A stretch of 64,000 nucleotides of DNA, taken from contig NZ_WUTW01000007.1 of assembly GCF_009831215.1 (NCBI RefSeq), forward strand, positions 186,001 to 250,000, given 5' to 3'. Every line of letters starts with the position of its first letter. The stretch's first letter is position 1. This document shows positions 24,712-33,354 of this stretch, piece after piece. This DNA is from Actinomadura rayongensis (GTDB lineage: Bacteria > Actinomycetota > Actinomycetes > Streptosporangiales > Streptosporangiaceae). The notes beneath the pieces were generated by a model, which made no database searches, was not told the origin of the DNA, and worked only from the letters and a program-made list of their open reading frames with translations. The translations under genes and the position numbers were made by a program.

Positions 24712-25524
24712 TCAGCCGCGCTGGGCGCGCGCCGAGGCGTAAAGACAGACGGCCGCGGCGGTCGCGAGGTTCAGGCTCTCGGCGCGGCCGTAGATCGGGA
24801 CGCGGACGACCTCGTCCACGTGCCGCAGGATCTCGTCGGGCAGACCCCACGCCTCGTTGCCGAACACCCAGGCCGTGGGACGGGCGAGCGTGCCGTCGTC
24901 CACACAGGAGTCCAGGGTGCGCCTCCCCGCGCCGTCGGCGGCGAGGACGGTGAGCCCCGCCTTGGACAGCTCGGGGATCAGCGCGTCGAACCGGGGCCCG
25001 ACCACGACGGGCAGATGGAACAGGCTGCCCGCCGACGCCCGGACGCACTTGCCGTTGTAGGGGTCCACCGACGCGTCGGTGAACACCACCGACCCCGACC
25101 CGGCGGCGTCGGCGGTCCGCAGGACGGTCCCGGCGTTGCCGGGGTCGCGGACGTGCGCGAGGACCGTCACCAGCCGCGGCGAGGCGGCCAGCGACGTCTC
25201 CAGCGGCACGTCCACGAACTCGCAGACCGCCAGCAGCCCCTGCGGGGTGACGGTCTGCGCCAGCTCGGCCATCACCTCGCCGCTGACGCGCAGCACCGGC
25301 GCGCCCGCCCGCTCGGCCGCCGCCACCAGGTCCGCGTGGCGCGTCTCGGCCTCGGCGGTGGTGAACAGCTCGGCGAGGCCGCCGGGGATCTCCAGCGCCT
25401 CGCGCACGGCCTGCGGCCCCTCGGCGAGGAACCGCCGCTCACGGCGGCGGAACGCGCGCTTGGCGAGCCGTCGTGCGGCCTTCACCCGCGGGGAGCGGAT
25501 CGAGGTCAGCTCACGGCCCGCCAT
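24712..25524 (-). CDS. SpoU/TrmH-family RNA 2'-O-methyltransferase
   Basis: The 270-residue SPOUT enzyme has an N-terminal substrate-binding domain (residues about 5-90, RFLAEGPQAVREAL) and a trefoil-knot methyltransferase domain with HVRDPGNAGTVLRTADAAG (motif 1), WVFGNEAWGLPDE (motif 2) and RVPIYGRAESLNLATAAAVC (motif 3). It is the standard gene after rplT in actinobacteria and probably modifies rRNA; the target nucleotide cannot be deduced. Its stop lies just right of the tandem repeat. Confidence 0.92.
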   Translation of the reverse strand: MAGRELTSIRSPRVKAARRLAKRAFRRRERRFLAEGPQAVREALEIPGGLAELFTTAEAETRHADLVAAAERAGAPVLRVSGEVMAELAQTVTPQGLLAVCEFVDVPLETSLAASPRLVTVLAHVRDPGNAGTVLRTADAAGSGSVVFTDASVDPYNGKCVRASAGSLFHLPVVVGPRFDALIPELSKAGLTVLAADGAGRRTLDSCVDDGTLARPTAWVFGNEAWGLPDEILRHVDEVVRVPIYGRAESLNLATAAAVCLYASARAQRG

Positions 25525-25570
25525 GCGCCCTCTTCTTCTGTCCGAATCCGGAGACCGGAGACCGCGGGTC

Positions 25571-25948
25571 TCAGGCCGCCTCGCTGCCCTCGGCGGGCAG
25601 CGCGCCCTTGGCGACCTCGACCAGCGCCGCGAACGCGGCGGCGTCGTTGACGGCCAGCTCGGCGAGCATGCGGCGGTCGACCTCGACCTCGGCCAGCTTC
25701 AGGCCCTGGATGAGGCGGTTGTAGGTCAGGCCGTTGGCGCGGGCAGCGGCGTTGATGCGCTGGATCCACAGCCGACGGAACTGGCCCTTGCGGTCCTTGC
25801 GGTCCCGGAAGGCGTAGGTCATCGAGTGGAGCTGCTGCTCCTTGGCCTTGCGGTACAGGCGCGACCGCTGGCCGCGGTAGCCGCTCGACCGCTCCAGGAC
25901 GACCCGGCGCTTCTTGGCGGCGTTGACCGCCCGCTTCACGCGTGCCAC
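25571..25948 (-). CDS. rplT: 50S ribosomal protein L20
   Basis: 125-residue basic protein with the L20 signature (MARVKRAVNAAKKRR, SSGYRGQRSRLYRKAKEQ, LWIQRINAAAR). It binds 23S rRNA early in assembly and in many bacteria represses its own operon. GTG start with GGAGA about nine bases upstream; 67 bases after rpmI. Confidence 0.97.
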   Translation of the reverse strand: MARVKRAVNAAKKRRVVLERSSGYRGQRSRLYRKAKEQQLHSMTYAFRDRKDRKGQFRRLWIQRINAAARANGLTYNRLIQGLKLAEVEVDRRMLAELAVNDAAAFAALVEVAKGALPAEGSEAA

Positions 25949-26015
25949 GTGATGTTCTCCTTCGTGGAGGCCGGGGCCCTTCCGGGTCCCGGCAGGTCGT
26001 AGTGCTGTCCTGGGG

Positions 26016-26210
26016 TTACTTGCGCAGCAGCTTCTTGATGTTCTTCGCGTCGGCCGGGGCCACCACGGCCGGGCCGTCGAGCCGGCGCGTCCGCTTGGTC
26101 GGCTTGTGCTCGAGCAGGTGGTTCTTGTTGGCGCGGCGGCGCAGCACCTTGCCGGAGCCGGTCAGCTTGAAGCGCTTCTTGGCACCGCTGTGGGTCTTGG
26201 TCTTCGGCAT
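26016..26210 (-). CDS. rpmI: 50S ribosomal protein L35
   Basis: 64-residue protein of standard length, MPKTKTHSGAKKRFKLTGSG and NKNHLLEHKPTKRTR being diagnostic. It lies in the conserved infC-rpmI-rplT order, but 172 bases separate it from infC. Confidence 0.97.
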   Translation of the reverse strand: MPKTKTHSGAKKRFKLTGSGKVLRRRANKNHLLEHKPTKRTRRLDGPAVVAPADAKNIKKLLRK

Positions 26211-26329
26211 GGTCGCCGTCGTCTCCTCTGCTCGTCCGTCCGTGCGCGGCGGCGCGCGGGCGCGCCTGAACCGGCGCGCTCCCCCGGTCGCTCGGACCGC
26301 GCCTGGACAGGCTCAATGTACGTGCGTTC

Positions 26330-26368
26330 CCGGCTCCGCCGGTACGGAGCCGGTGCCGGGCCGGCACC
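26330..26368. other. Adjacent hairpins in the infC-rpmI intergenic region
   Basis: CCGGCTCCG (26330-26338) pairs with CGGAGCCGG (26345-26353), and the next bases form GGTGCCG/CGGCACC (26352-26368). They lie 15-53 bases after the infC stop and no T-run follows on the minus strand. They could moderate read-through or form part of a ribosomal-protein binding site; the rest of 26211-26329 shows nothing distinct. Confidence 0.4.
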
Positions 26369-26382
26369 TGGCCGGCCCGCGG

Positions 26383-26967
26383 TCAGCCGGCCGCCGGCTC
26401 CGCGCCCGAGCGCGACGCCGCGCGCTCGGCCTTGGCCTCCGCCTTGGCCTCGGCCTTCTTCTTGTGCGGGCCGATCACCATGATCATGTTACGGCCGTCC
26501 TGCTTGGCCCGCGACTCGACGAAGCCCAGCTCCTCGACGTCGTCGGCCAGCCGCTGCAGCAGCCGGAAGCCCAGTTCCGGCCGGGACTGCTCACGGCCGC
26601 GGAACATGATCGTCACCTTGACCTTGTCCCCGGCCTTGAGGAACCGCACCACGTGACCCTTCTTGGTCTCGTAGTCGTGCGGGTCGATCTTCGGCCGGAG
26701 CTTGATCTCCTTGATGACCGTGTGCGCCTGGTTCTTCCGCGCCTCACGCGCCTTCATCGCGGACTCGTACTTGAACTTGCCGTAGTCCATGAGCTTGGCG
26801 ACGGGCGGGCGCGCGGTGGGCGCCACCTCGACCAGGTCGAGGTCGGACTCGCGCGCCAGCTCCAGTGCCTTGGCGATGGGCACGATGCCCACCTGTTCGC
26901 CGTTCGGGCCGACGAGCCGGACCTCGGGCACGCGAATGCGGTCGTTGATACGCGGTTCGGCGCTGAT
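26383..26967 (-). CDS. infC: Translation initiation factor IF-3
   Basis: IF-3 binds the 30S subunit and discriminates against non-canonical start codons. The N-domain begins ISAEPRINDRIRVPEVRLVG and the C-domain contains GDKVKVTIMFRGREQ; a Lys/Ala-rich tail ends the protein. The first canonical start, the GTG at 26931, would delete twelve conserved residues. The ATC at 26965-26967 has GGAGG four bases upstream and restores the family N-terminus, giving 194 residues. Rare AUU/AUC starts in infC are the known basis of IF-3 autoregulation. Confidence 0.93.
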   Translation of the reverse strand: MSAEPRINDRIRVPEVRLVGPNGEQVGIVPIAKALELARESDLDLVEVAPTARPPVAKLMDYGKFKYESAMKAREARKNQAHTVIKEIKLRPKIDPHDYETKKGHVVRFLKAGDKVKVTIMFRGREQSRPELGFRLLQRLADDVEELGFVESRAKQDGRNMIMVIGPHKKKAEAKAEAKAERAASRSGAEPAAG

Positions 26968-27032
26968 GGGACCTCCTAGGGGCCGCTACAGGTGAAGTCT
27001 TCGGACCGGTCGTACCCCTGGGCCCTCATGCG

Positions 27033-27062
27033 AAAAGCCCCGTACGACTCGTCATACGGGGC
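27033..27062 (-). terminator. Terminator-like hairpin in the infC leader
   Basis: On the minus strand GCCCCGTA (complement of 27055-27062) pairs perfectly with TACGGGGC, followed by TTTT (27033-27036), 66 bases before the infC start and inside the probable 5' leader. The rest of the leader (27063-27230) is GC-rich with further pairing potential. An attenuation control of the infC-rpmI-rplT operon is likely. Confidence 0.6.
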
Positions 27063-27231
27063 CACCTTCGGCCGCCTCGGCGACGGTGCGCCGAAGCGAC
27101 GGCGGCACAGCCAACGGCTGCGCGCCGGACCGAGACCCACCGGCCGCGAGCCGGTCAGGTGGGAGGTGGCCTCCGCTTGAGCGCCCGGTGTCCGCGTCTC
27201 ACGACACGTTCGCCAGGCCGGTCAGGCATCC

Positions 27232-27260
27232 ACTGTACCACCTGTGCGAAGTCCCGACAC
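27232..27260 (-). promoter_or_regulatory. Candidate infC operon promoter
   Basis: TACAGT (complement of 27232-27237) is 17 bases from GTGTCG (complement of 27255-27260), a good -10 with a poor -35. It would give a leader of about 260 bases. It lies between the aroE stop at 27313 and the leader hairpin. Confidence 0.35.
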
Positions 27261-27312
27261 CAGGCCCTCAAGGGGTACAACCCCGGTACCGGGCGGGACA
27301 TTCCCGCGTCCG

Positions 27313-28134
27313 TCAGGCGCGGCGGGCCAGCTCGGTCTCGCCGGCGGCGCGCATCGCGGCGACGGGGACGTCCGTGCGGCCCGTCATCAGCGTCACCTGC
27401 CGGACGGCCTGGTGCAGCAGCATCGGGAACCCGCCGACGACCGTCCGGCCCGCCCCGGCGACGGCGGCGGCCAGCGCGGTCGGCCACGGCGCGTACACCA
27501 CGTCGAACAGCGCGGCGCGGGACGCCGCGACGGGCGCGGCGAACGCGTCGGCGGCGCGGCCGGGCAGCGTGGAGACGACCAGGTCGACGTCCAGCAGCTC
27601 CGGGACGCGGTCCAGCGTCGCGACGTCGACCGCCAGCCCGACCCGCTCGGCGGCGGCCAGCGACGCGGCGGCGCGCTCGGGGCTGCGCACGGCCAGCCGC
27701 GCCTTCGCCAGCCCGAGCCGGGCCAGCGCCGCGAACGCCGACGCGGCCGTCGCCCCGCCGCCGAGGACGAGCGCGGACGCGGGCGCGCCGAGCCCCGCCT
27801 CGGTGAGGGCCGCGACGATCCCGTGGACGTCGGTGTTGTCGGCGTGCCATCGGCCGTCGCGCCGGACGAGCGTGTTCGCCCCGCCGACCGCGACCGCCAG
27901 CTCCGACACCTCGGCGGCGAGGTCGAGCGCGACCCGCTTGAGCGGCATCGTCAGCGACAGGCCCGCCCACGACGCGTCCAGCCCGGCGAGGAACGGCGCG
28001 AGGCCGTCCTCGGCGCACTCGACGGCGGTGTACGTCCAGTCGTCCAGCCCGAGGGCCGCGTACGCGGCGCGGTGCAGGACGGGCGAGAGCGAGTGGGCGA
28101 CCGGCGAGCCGAGCACCGCCGCGCGGACCGTCAT
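27313..28134 (-). CDS. aroE: Shikimate dehydrogenase
   Basis: NADP-dependent dehydroshikimate reductase, fourth step of chorismate synthesis. The substrate motif SPVAHSLSPVLHRAAY (residues about 10-25), the catalytic Lys in MPLKR, DNTDVHG and the nucleotide motif VLGGGATAASA are visible. 273 residues. ATG overlaps the mltG stop (ATGA); last gene of the alaS-mltG operon. Confidence 0.95.
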   Translation of the reverse strand: MTVRAAVLGSPVAHSLSPVLHRAAYAALGLDDWTYTAVECAEDGLAPFLAGLDASWAGLSLTMPLKRVALDLAAEVSELAVAVGGANTLVRRDGRWHADNTDVHGIVAALTEAGLGAPASALVLGGGATAASAFAALARLGLAKARLAVRSPERAAASLAAAERVGLAVDVATLDRVPELLDVDLVVSTLPGRAADAFAAPVAASRAALFDVVYAPWPTALAAAVAGAGRTVVGGFPMLLHQAVRQVTLMTGRTDVPVAAMRAAGETELARRA

Positions 28135-29261
28135 TCGGGGTGCTGCGCCAGCCATTTGTCCAGCTTGTTCTTCATCCGGGTGAAGTCGGCGTCGGTGACG
28201 CCGTACTCGGTGTACCCGGTGGAGGGGTCGGTGGTCACGAAGTACAGCCAGTCGCCCTTGGCGGGCGCCAGCGCGGCCTTCAGCGCGGCCTCGCCGGGGC
28301 TGTCGATCGCGCCGGCCGGCAGGCCCTTGACGTAGTAGGTGCTGTAGGGCGACCGGACGGCCGTGTCCTTGTAGGTGACGTGCAGGGTGCGCTTGTTCAG
28401 CGCGTACAGCACGGTCGTGTCGAGCTGGAGCTTCATGCCCCGGTTCAGGCGGTTGTAGAGGACGCGGGCGATCTTCGGGTAGTCGTCCTCGGTGCCGCCC
28501 TCGGCCTGGAGCAGGCTGGCGAGGACGACGACGTCGCCCGGCTTCAGCCCGACCTCGGACGCCTTGGCCTCCAGCTCCAGGTCGTCGGTCTCCTTCTTGA
28601 ACCGGGCGACCATGTCCTTGAGGATCCCGGCGGCGGACGCGTTCGGGTCCAGGTCGTACCGGCCGGGGAACAGGTAGCCCTCGACCTTGCCGCGCGCGTA
28701 GGACGGCAGGCCGAGCGCCGCGCCGTCCTTGGCGGCGGCCTGGAACTTGCGCACCGGGATGCCGGTCTTCTTCGCCAGCAGCGCGTAGATCTCGTTCGCG
28801 CGCCGTCCCTCGGGGATGGTGATCTGGTTGCCCGCGCGCGACTTCGGGTCCAGCAGCAGCGCCATCGCGGCGCGCGACGACATCCTCTGCCGCATCTGGT
28901 AGAAGCCGGGCTGGATCGAACCGGCGCGCGTCTCCCCCGCGTAGACCTTGAGGAACGCGGCGACGCTGCGGATGACGCCGTGCTCGTGCAGCGTGTCGCC
29001 GATGGCGACTCCGGTGGCCCCCTCGGCGACCTGGACGGTCACGCTCCCGGTGCCCGCGCCGGAGTAGTCCGGCGGGTGGATGCGGTTGTTCAGCCACGCG
29101 GCGCCGAGGACGCCGCCGGTCCCGACGACCGCGACGAGGAACGCCATCGAGAACAGGAACGCGGCGCTGCCGCTGCGGCGCTTGCGGCGCTGGCGGACGC
29201 GCGCGGGCCGGCGCCGCCGGTCCTCGCGGGGCTGCTCGGCGAACAGGTCCAGGTCGTTCAT
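28131..29261 (-). CDS. mltG: Endolytic murein transglycosylase MltG
   Basis: Cuts nascent glycan strands at the membrane. Cytosolic basic N-terminus, one transmembrane helix (residues about 33-57), a LysM-like region (SVTVQVAEGATGVAIGDTL) and the YceG domain with VEGYLFPGRYDL, the probable catalytic Glu254 in SLLQAEGG and YSTYYVKGLPAGAIDSPG. 376 residues. Its ATG shares a base with the ruvX stop (TGATG). Confidence 0.94.
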   Translation of the reverse strand: MNDLDLFAEQPREDRRRRPARVRQRRKRRSGSAAFLFSMAFLVAVVGTGGVLGAAWLNNRIHPPDYSGAGTGSVTVQVAEGATGVAIGDTLHEHGVIRSVAAFLKVYAGETRAGSIQPGFYQMRQRMSSRAAMALLLDPKSRAGNQITIPEGRRANEIYALLAKKTGIPVRKFQAAAKDGAALGLPSYARGKVEGYLFPGRYDLDPNASAAGILKDMVARFKKETDDLELEAKASEVGLKPGDVVVLASLLQAEGGTEDDYPKIARVLYNRLNRGMKLQLDTTVLYALNKRTLHVTYKDTAVRSPYSTYYVKGLPAGAIDSPGEAALKAALAPAKGDWLYFVTTDPSTGYTEYGVTDADFTRMKNKLDKWLAQHPE

Positions 29262-29716
29262 CAGCGATCACCGACGCTCTCGCCCGGGGGACGGCCCGTG
29301 GTCCGTTCGGCGTCCAGCGCCGCCTGCAGCAGCACGGTTGCGGCGGCCTGGTCCACGACTTTACGGCGGGCCTGGCCGTGCACGCCGCTCGCGCGCAGTC
29401 CGCTCTCCGCCGTGACGGTGGTGAGCCGCTCGTCGTACATCCGGACGGTCCCGGCGGGGAGCCGCCGGGCCAGCATCCGGGCGAACCGGCGCGCCGCCTC
29501 GGCCGCCGGACCCTCCCGCCCCGACAGGGACGTGGGCAGCCCGACGACGACCTCGACGGCCTCGTACTCGGCGACCAGCGCGACGAGCCGGTCCACGTCG
29601 CCGCGCCCGCTCCGGACGGTCTCCACCGGGGTGGCGAGGACGCCGCCGGGGTCGCTGCGGGCGACCCCGATGCGGACGCTCCCCACGTCGACGCCGAGCC
29701 GGACGCCGGTCCTCAT
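29261..29716 (-). CDS. ruvX: Holliday-junction resolvase-like RuvX/YqgF
   Basis: RNase H-fold protein of 151 residues (LGVDVGSVRIGVARSDPGG at the N-terminus, VVGLPTSLSGREG in the middle, DERLTTVTAE late), linked in other bacteria to pre-16S rRNA 5'-end processing. Start ATG at 29716, 13 bases after the alaS stop; the longer frame upstream is the alaS shadow. Confidence 0.93.
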   Translation of the reverse strand: MRTGVRLGVDVGSVRIGVARSDPGGVLATPVETVRSGRGDVDRLVALVAEYEAVEVVVGLPTSLSGREGPAAEAARRFARMLARRLPAGTVRMYDERLTTVTAESGLRASGVHGQARRKVVDQAAATVLLQAALDAERTTGRPPGESVGDR

Positions 29717-29729
29717 CGCGCGGCCCCGC

Positions 29730-32399
29730 TCACGGTGCCTCGACCGCGCGGCGGACGGCCGCCAGCGCGTCCCCGATCGCGGCGGCGTCCGAGCCGCCGC
29801 CCTGGGCCATGTCGTCCTTGCCGCCACCGCCGCCGCCGAGCGTCCGGGCGGCGACGCCGACGAGCGCGCCCGCCTTCAGGCCGCGCTCGCGCGCGCCCTC
29901 GCTGACGGCGATGACGACGACGGGCCGGTCCTTGGGCACGCCCGCGACCATGACGACGGCGGGCCGCCCGGCCAGGCGCCCGCGCACGTCGGCGGCGAGC
30001 TTGCGCAGGTCGTCGGCGCCCGTGCCGTCCGGGGCGCGGTGCCCGACGAACGCGACGCCGCCGAGGTCGGCCGCGCCGTCGGCCAGCGACCCGGCGACGG
30101 CGAGGACCTGCTGCGACCGCAGCTTCTCCAGCTCCTTCTCGGCGTCGCGCAGCCGCGCGACGATCCCGGAGATCCGCTCGGGAAGCTGCTCCTTGCGGAC
30201 CTTCATCTGCTCGGCGAGCTGCGCGACGAGCACGCTCTCGCGGGCGAGGAAGCGGAACGCGTCCACGCCGACCAGGGCCTCGACGCGGCGGACGCCGGCG
30301 CCGATGGACGACTCGCCGAGCACCTTGACCAGCCCGAGCTGCCCGGACGACGCGACGTGCGTCCCACCGCAGAGTTCGCGCGAGTAGTCGCCGACCTCCA
30401 CGACGCGGACCTCGTCGCCGTACTTCTCGCCGAACAGCGCGAGGGCGCCCATCGCGCGGGCCTCGTCGATGGAGGTGTTGTACCAGCGGACGTCCAGGTC
30501 CTCGATGAGGACGGCGTTGACCTCGTCCTCCACGTCGCGCAGGACGCTCGGCGGGACGGCGCCCGAGGCGGTGAAGTCGAACCGGAACCGGCCCGGGGAG
30601 TTCTCCGACCCGGCCTGCGCGGCGGACTCGCCGAGCGCGCGCCGGAACCCGGCGTGGACCATGTGGGTCGCGGTGTGGGAGCGGGAGATCGCGCGGCGGC
30701 GCTCGACGTCGATCTCGGCGAACGCGGTGTCGCCGACGCGGGCCTCCCCGGCGACGACCGCGCCCCGGTGGACGATCAGCCCGGCCAGCGGCGTCTGGAC
30801 GTCGCGGACCTCGACGCGCGCGCCGTTGCCGAACGTGATCGCGCCGTGGTCGGCGAGCTGGCCGCCGCCCTCGGCGTAGAACGGCGTGCGGTCCAGGACG
30901 ACCTCGACCTCGGTGCCCTCCCCCGCCGCCGGGACGTTGGCGCCGTCGATGATCAGCCCGACCAGGCGCGCGTCGCCGGTCACCGCGCCGTAGCCGGTGA
31001 AGTCGACGCGTCCGCCCGAGAGGGTGAGCAGCTCGTCCAGGACCGAGACGTCGAGGTTGCCGGTCTTCTTCTCGCGGGCGTCCTTCTTGGCGCGGTCGCG
31101 CTGCTCGGCCATGAGCCGGCGGAAGCCCTCCTCGTCCACGCGCAGGCCCTGCTCGGCGGCCATCTCCAGCGTGAGGTCGATCGGGAAGCCGTAGGTGTCG
31201 TGCAGCTTGAACGCCTGCGCGCCGGGCAGCGCCGCCCCGCCCGCGCTCCGGGTCTCGGCGACGGCCGTGTCGAAGATCGCGGTGCCGGTGCGGAGCGTCT
31301 GGAGGAACGACTCCTCCTCCGCGTCGATCACGGTGTGGATGTTCGCGGCGGTGCGGACGAGGTCGGGGTACTGCTCGCCCATGGCGGCGATCGCGACGTC
31401 GGTGAGCGCGTGCATGAGGCCCGCGTCCTGCCCGCCGAGGAGCCGCAGGTTGCGGACGGACCGGCGCAGGATGCGGCGCAGCACGTAGCCGCGGCCCTCG
31501 TTGCCGGGCCGGATGCCGTCGGCGACCATCATCGTCCCGCTGCGGACGTGGTCGGCGATGACGCGCAGCGACACGTCCGCGCGGTGGTCGGCGCCGTACT
31601 TGGCGCCGGTCAGCTCGGCCGCGCGCTGCAGGACGCGCCACAGCGTGTCGGTCTCGTAGATGTTGTCGACGCCCTGGAGGATCGCCGCCATGCGCTCCAG
31701 GCCCATGCCGGTGTCGATGTTGCGGGACGGCAGGTCCCCGACGACGTCGAAGTCGACCTTGGAGCGGACGGTCCCGAGCTGCTTCTGCATGAAGACGAGG
31801 TTCCAGACCTCCAGGTACCTGTCCTCGTCGGCGACGGGCCCGCCCTCGCGGCCGTACTCGGGCCCCCGGTCGTAGTAGATCTCCGAGCAGGGCCCGCCGG
31901 GGCCGGGGACGCCCATGTGCCAGTAGTTGTCGGCCAGCCCGCGGCGCTGGATGCGCTCCAAGGGGACGCCGACCTTGGTGTGCCAGAGGTCCTGGGCCTC
32001 GTCGTCGTCGGTGTAGACGGTGACCCAGAGCTTCTCCTCGGGGAAGCCGAACCCGCCGTCGTCGCGCGACCGCGTCAGCAGCTCCCAGGCGAACGGGATC
32101 GCCTGCTCCTTGAAGTAGTCCCCGATCGAGAAGTTGCCGAGCATCTGGAAGAAGGTGGCGTGCCGCGTGGTCTTGCCGACCTCTTCGATGTCGGGGGTGC
32201 GGACGCACTTCTGCGCGCTCGTCATGCGCGGCGACGGCGGCGTGCGCTGGCCGAGGAAGTAGGGCTTGAACGGCACCATCCCGGCGGGCACGAGCAGCAG
32301 CGTCGGGTCCTCGGCGATCAGGCTGGCCGACGGCACGACCGTGTGCCCGCGCTCGGCGAAGAAGTGGAGGAAGCGCCGCGCGACCTCTGCCGACTCCAT
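29730..32399 (-). CDS. alaS: Alanyl-tRNA synthetase
   Basis: 889-residue class II enzyme: aminoacylation core (residues about 1-260, RTPDIEEVGKTTRHATFFQM), tRNA-recognition domain, editing domain with the zinc site HTATH and CGGTH (about 565-570 and 665-670) that clears mischarged Ser/Gly, and a C-terminal DHHA1 domain with a Gly-rich GGGGGGKDDMAQGG. It sits two bases after the DUF6167 gene, an arrangement frequent in actinobacteria. Confidence 0.97.
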   Translation of the reverse strand: MESAEVARRFLHFFAERGHTVVPSASLIAEDPTLLLVPAGMVPFKPYFLGQRTPPSPRMTSAQKCVRTPDIEEVGKTTRHATFFQMLGNFSIGDYFKEQAIPFAWELLTRSRDDGGFGFPEEKLWVTVYTDDDEAQDLWHTKVGVPLERIQRRGLADNYWHMGVPGPGGPCSEIYYDRGPEYGREGGPVADEDRYLEVWNLVFMQKQLGTVRSKVDFDVVGDLPSRNIDTGMGLERMAAILQGVDNIYETDTLWRVLQRAAELTGAKYGADHRADVSLRVIADHVRSGTMMVADGIRPGNEGRGYVLRRILRRSVRNLRLLGGQDAGLMHALTDVAIAAMGEQYPDLVRTAANIHTVIDAEEESFLQTLRTGTAIFDTAVAETRSAGGAALPGAQAFKLHDTYGFPIDLTLEMAAEQGLRVDEEGFRRLMAEQRDRAKKDAREKKTGNLDVSVLDELLTLSGGRVDFTGYGAVTGDARLVGLIIDGANVPAAGEGTEVEVVLDRTPFYAEGGGQLADHGAITFGNGARVEVRDVQTPLAGLIVHRGAVVAGEARVGDTAFAEIDVERRRAISRSHTATHMVHAGFRRALGESAAQAGSENSPGRFRFDFTASGAVPPSVLRDVEDEVNAVLIEDLDVRWYNTSIDEARAMGALALFGEKYGDEVRVVEVGDYSRELCGGTHVASSGQLGLVKVLGESSIGAGVRRVEALVGVDAFRFLARESVLVAQLAEQMKVRKEQLPERISGIVARLRDAEKELEKLRSQQVLAVAGSLADGAADLGGVAFVGHRAPDGTGADDLRKLAADVRGRLAGRPAVVMVAGVPKDRPVVVIAVSEGARERGLKAGALVGVAARTLGGGGGGKDDMAQGGGSDAAAIGDALAAVRRAVEAP

Positions 32400-32401
32400 G
32401 A

Positions 32402-32737
32402 TCAGTGGCCATCCTTGTCGTCGTCGATGATCGAATAGCGGGCCGCGCGGATGATCCGGCGGGGCCCGGCCTCGTCCGGCGCGGGCGGTGCCTGGTCCAG
32501 CCGGACGGCCTCGCGCAGCTCCTCCTCGCGCGCGGCCATCTCGGTGCGCACGTCGGAGGCGAAGTCCCGGATGCGGTGCCGCAGCCGCTCCCCGGCGTCC
32601 TGCCCGGACGCGACGGCGCGCGCGGCGACGTTGTCGGGCGACCAGGCGCGGGCGAACCGCTCGACGCGCCGCTTCACGCGGTGCGAGGCGTAGATCCCGG
32701 CGCCCGCGCCGACCGAAAGCCAGAACAGCCGCTTCAT
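32402..32737 (-). CDS. DUF6167-type membrane-anchored protein
   Basis: 111 residues: a short hydrophobic N-terminal helix (LFWLSVGAGAGIYAS), then a basic, helical cytoplasmic part (VKRRVERFARAW...IRDFASDVRTEMAAREEELREAV) ending in an acidic tail. Its ATG overlaps the DUF948 stop. The pair upstream of alaS is conserved in actinobacteria but has no known function; the DUF number is from recollection of that context. Confidence 0.75.
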   Translation of the reverse strand: MKRLFWLSVGAGAGIYASHRVKRRVERFARAWSPDNVAARAVASGQDAGERLRHRIRDFASDVRTEMAAREEELREAVRLDQAPPAPDEAGPRRIIRAARYSIIDDDKDGH

Positions 32738-33141
32738 CGCCGTCCCTTCTCCCCGCCGCGCGGGAGCTGCGGCCGTCCGGCGTCGCCCTTGTTGCCGAGC
32801 GCCTTGCGGACGCCGTAGGAGAACGCCGCGGCCTTGACCAGCGGCCCGCCGACCACCGACGTCATGACGGTCGTCACCGCCGAGACGTTCTGCGTGACGC
32901 CCGCGACCTGCTTGGTGATCACGTCGGTGCGGCCGAGCTGCTCGTTGGCGCGCCGCACGGTGCGGTTCATGTCGTCCAGCAGCGGGCCGGCCTGCTCGCC
33001 GATCTCCGCGACGACCTTGCCCGCCTCGCCGAGCAGCCGGGCGAGGCGCAGCAGCGTGTAGGCCAGGAAGGAGACCAGCACAGCCCAGAACACGGCCACG
33101 ATGAGACCTGCGAGCTGTCCGCCAGTGAGCATGAGGGTCAT
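32734..33141 (-). CDS. DUF948-type membrane protein
   Basis: One N-terminal transmembrane helix (LAGLIVAVFWAVLVSFLAYTLL) followed by a helical region (GEAGKVVAEIGEQAGPLLDDMNRTVRRANEQLGRTDVITKQV) resembling DUF948 proteins of Firmicutes and actinobacteria. The start is uncertain: ATG at 33141 (135 residues) or ATG at 33132, with neither having a good ribosome binding site. The 190 bases upstream (33163-33354) contain a GATAAT -10-like hexamer (complement of 33267-33272). Confidence 0.8.
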   Translation of the reverse strand: MTLMLTGGQLAGLIVAVFWAVLVSFLAYTLLRLARLLGEAGKVVAEIGEQAGPLLDDMNRTVRRANEQLGRTDVITKQVAGVTQNVSAVTTVMTSVVGGPLVKAAAFSYGVRKALGNKGDAGRPQLPRGGEKGRR

Positions 33142-33354
33142 CCGTTCGGTTTGCGTCGGCACGTCGCGTCGGCACGGCCGGGCCGGAAACGCACCCTACC
33201 GTGGGCGCCGTCCTGGTCCGCGCGGCCGGAGCGGCGCGGCCCGCGCGCTCGGCCGTGCTCTGCAGATTATCGGGACGAACCGCCCAACGTGGAGTCCTCC
33301 GGCGATCGGGGCCGGGGCGCTCGCCCGCCGGGTCAGCCTGCCATGATCGTCCGG

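Noticed and set aside
27033..27240. T-box riboswitch in the infC leader
   Set aside because: GAAGGTGGCCCCG just before the terminator only loosely resembles the T-box core, and no specifier stem was found; actinobacterial T-boxes are mainly on ileS.
28140..32438. A 1432-codon open frame on the plus strand across mltG, ruvX and alaS
   Set aside because: It is antisense to three clear genes, its protein is Val/Arg/Gly/Asp-rich low complexity, and such frames are expected opposite high-GC genes.
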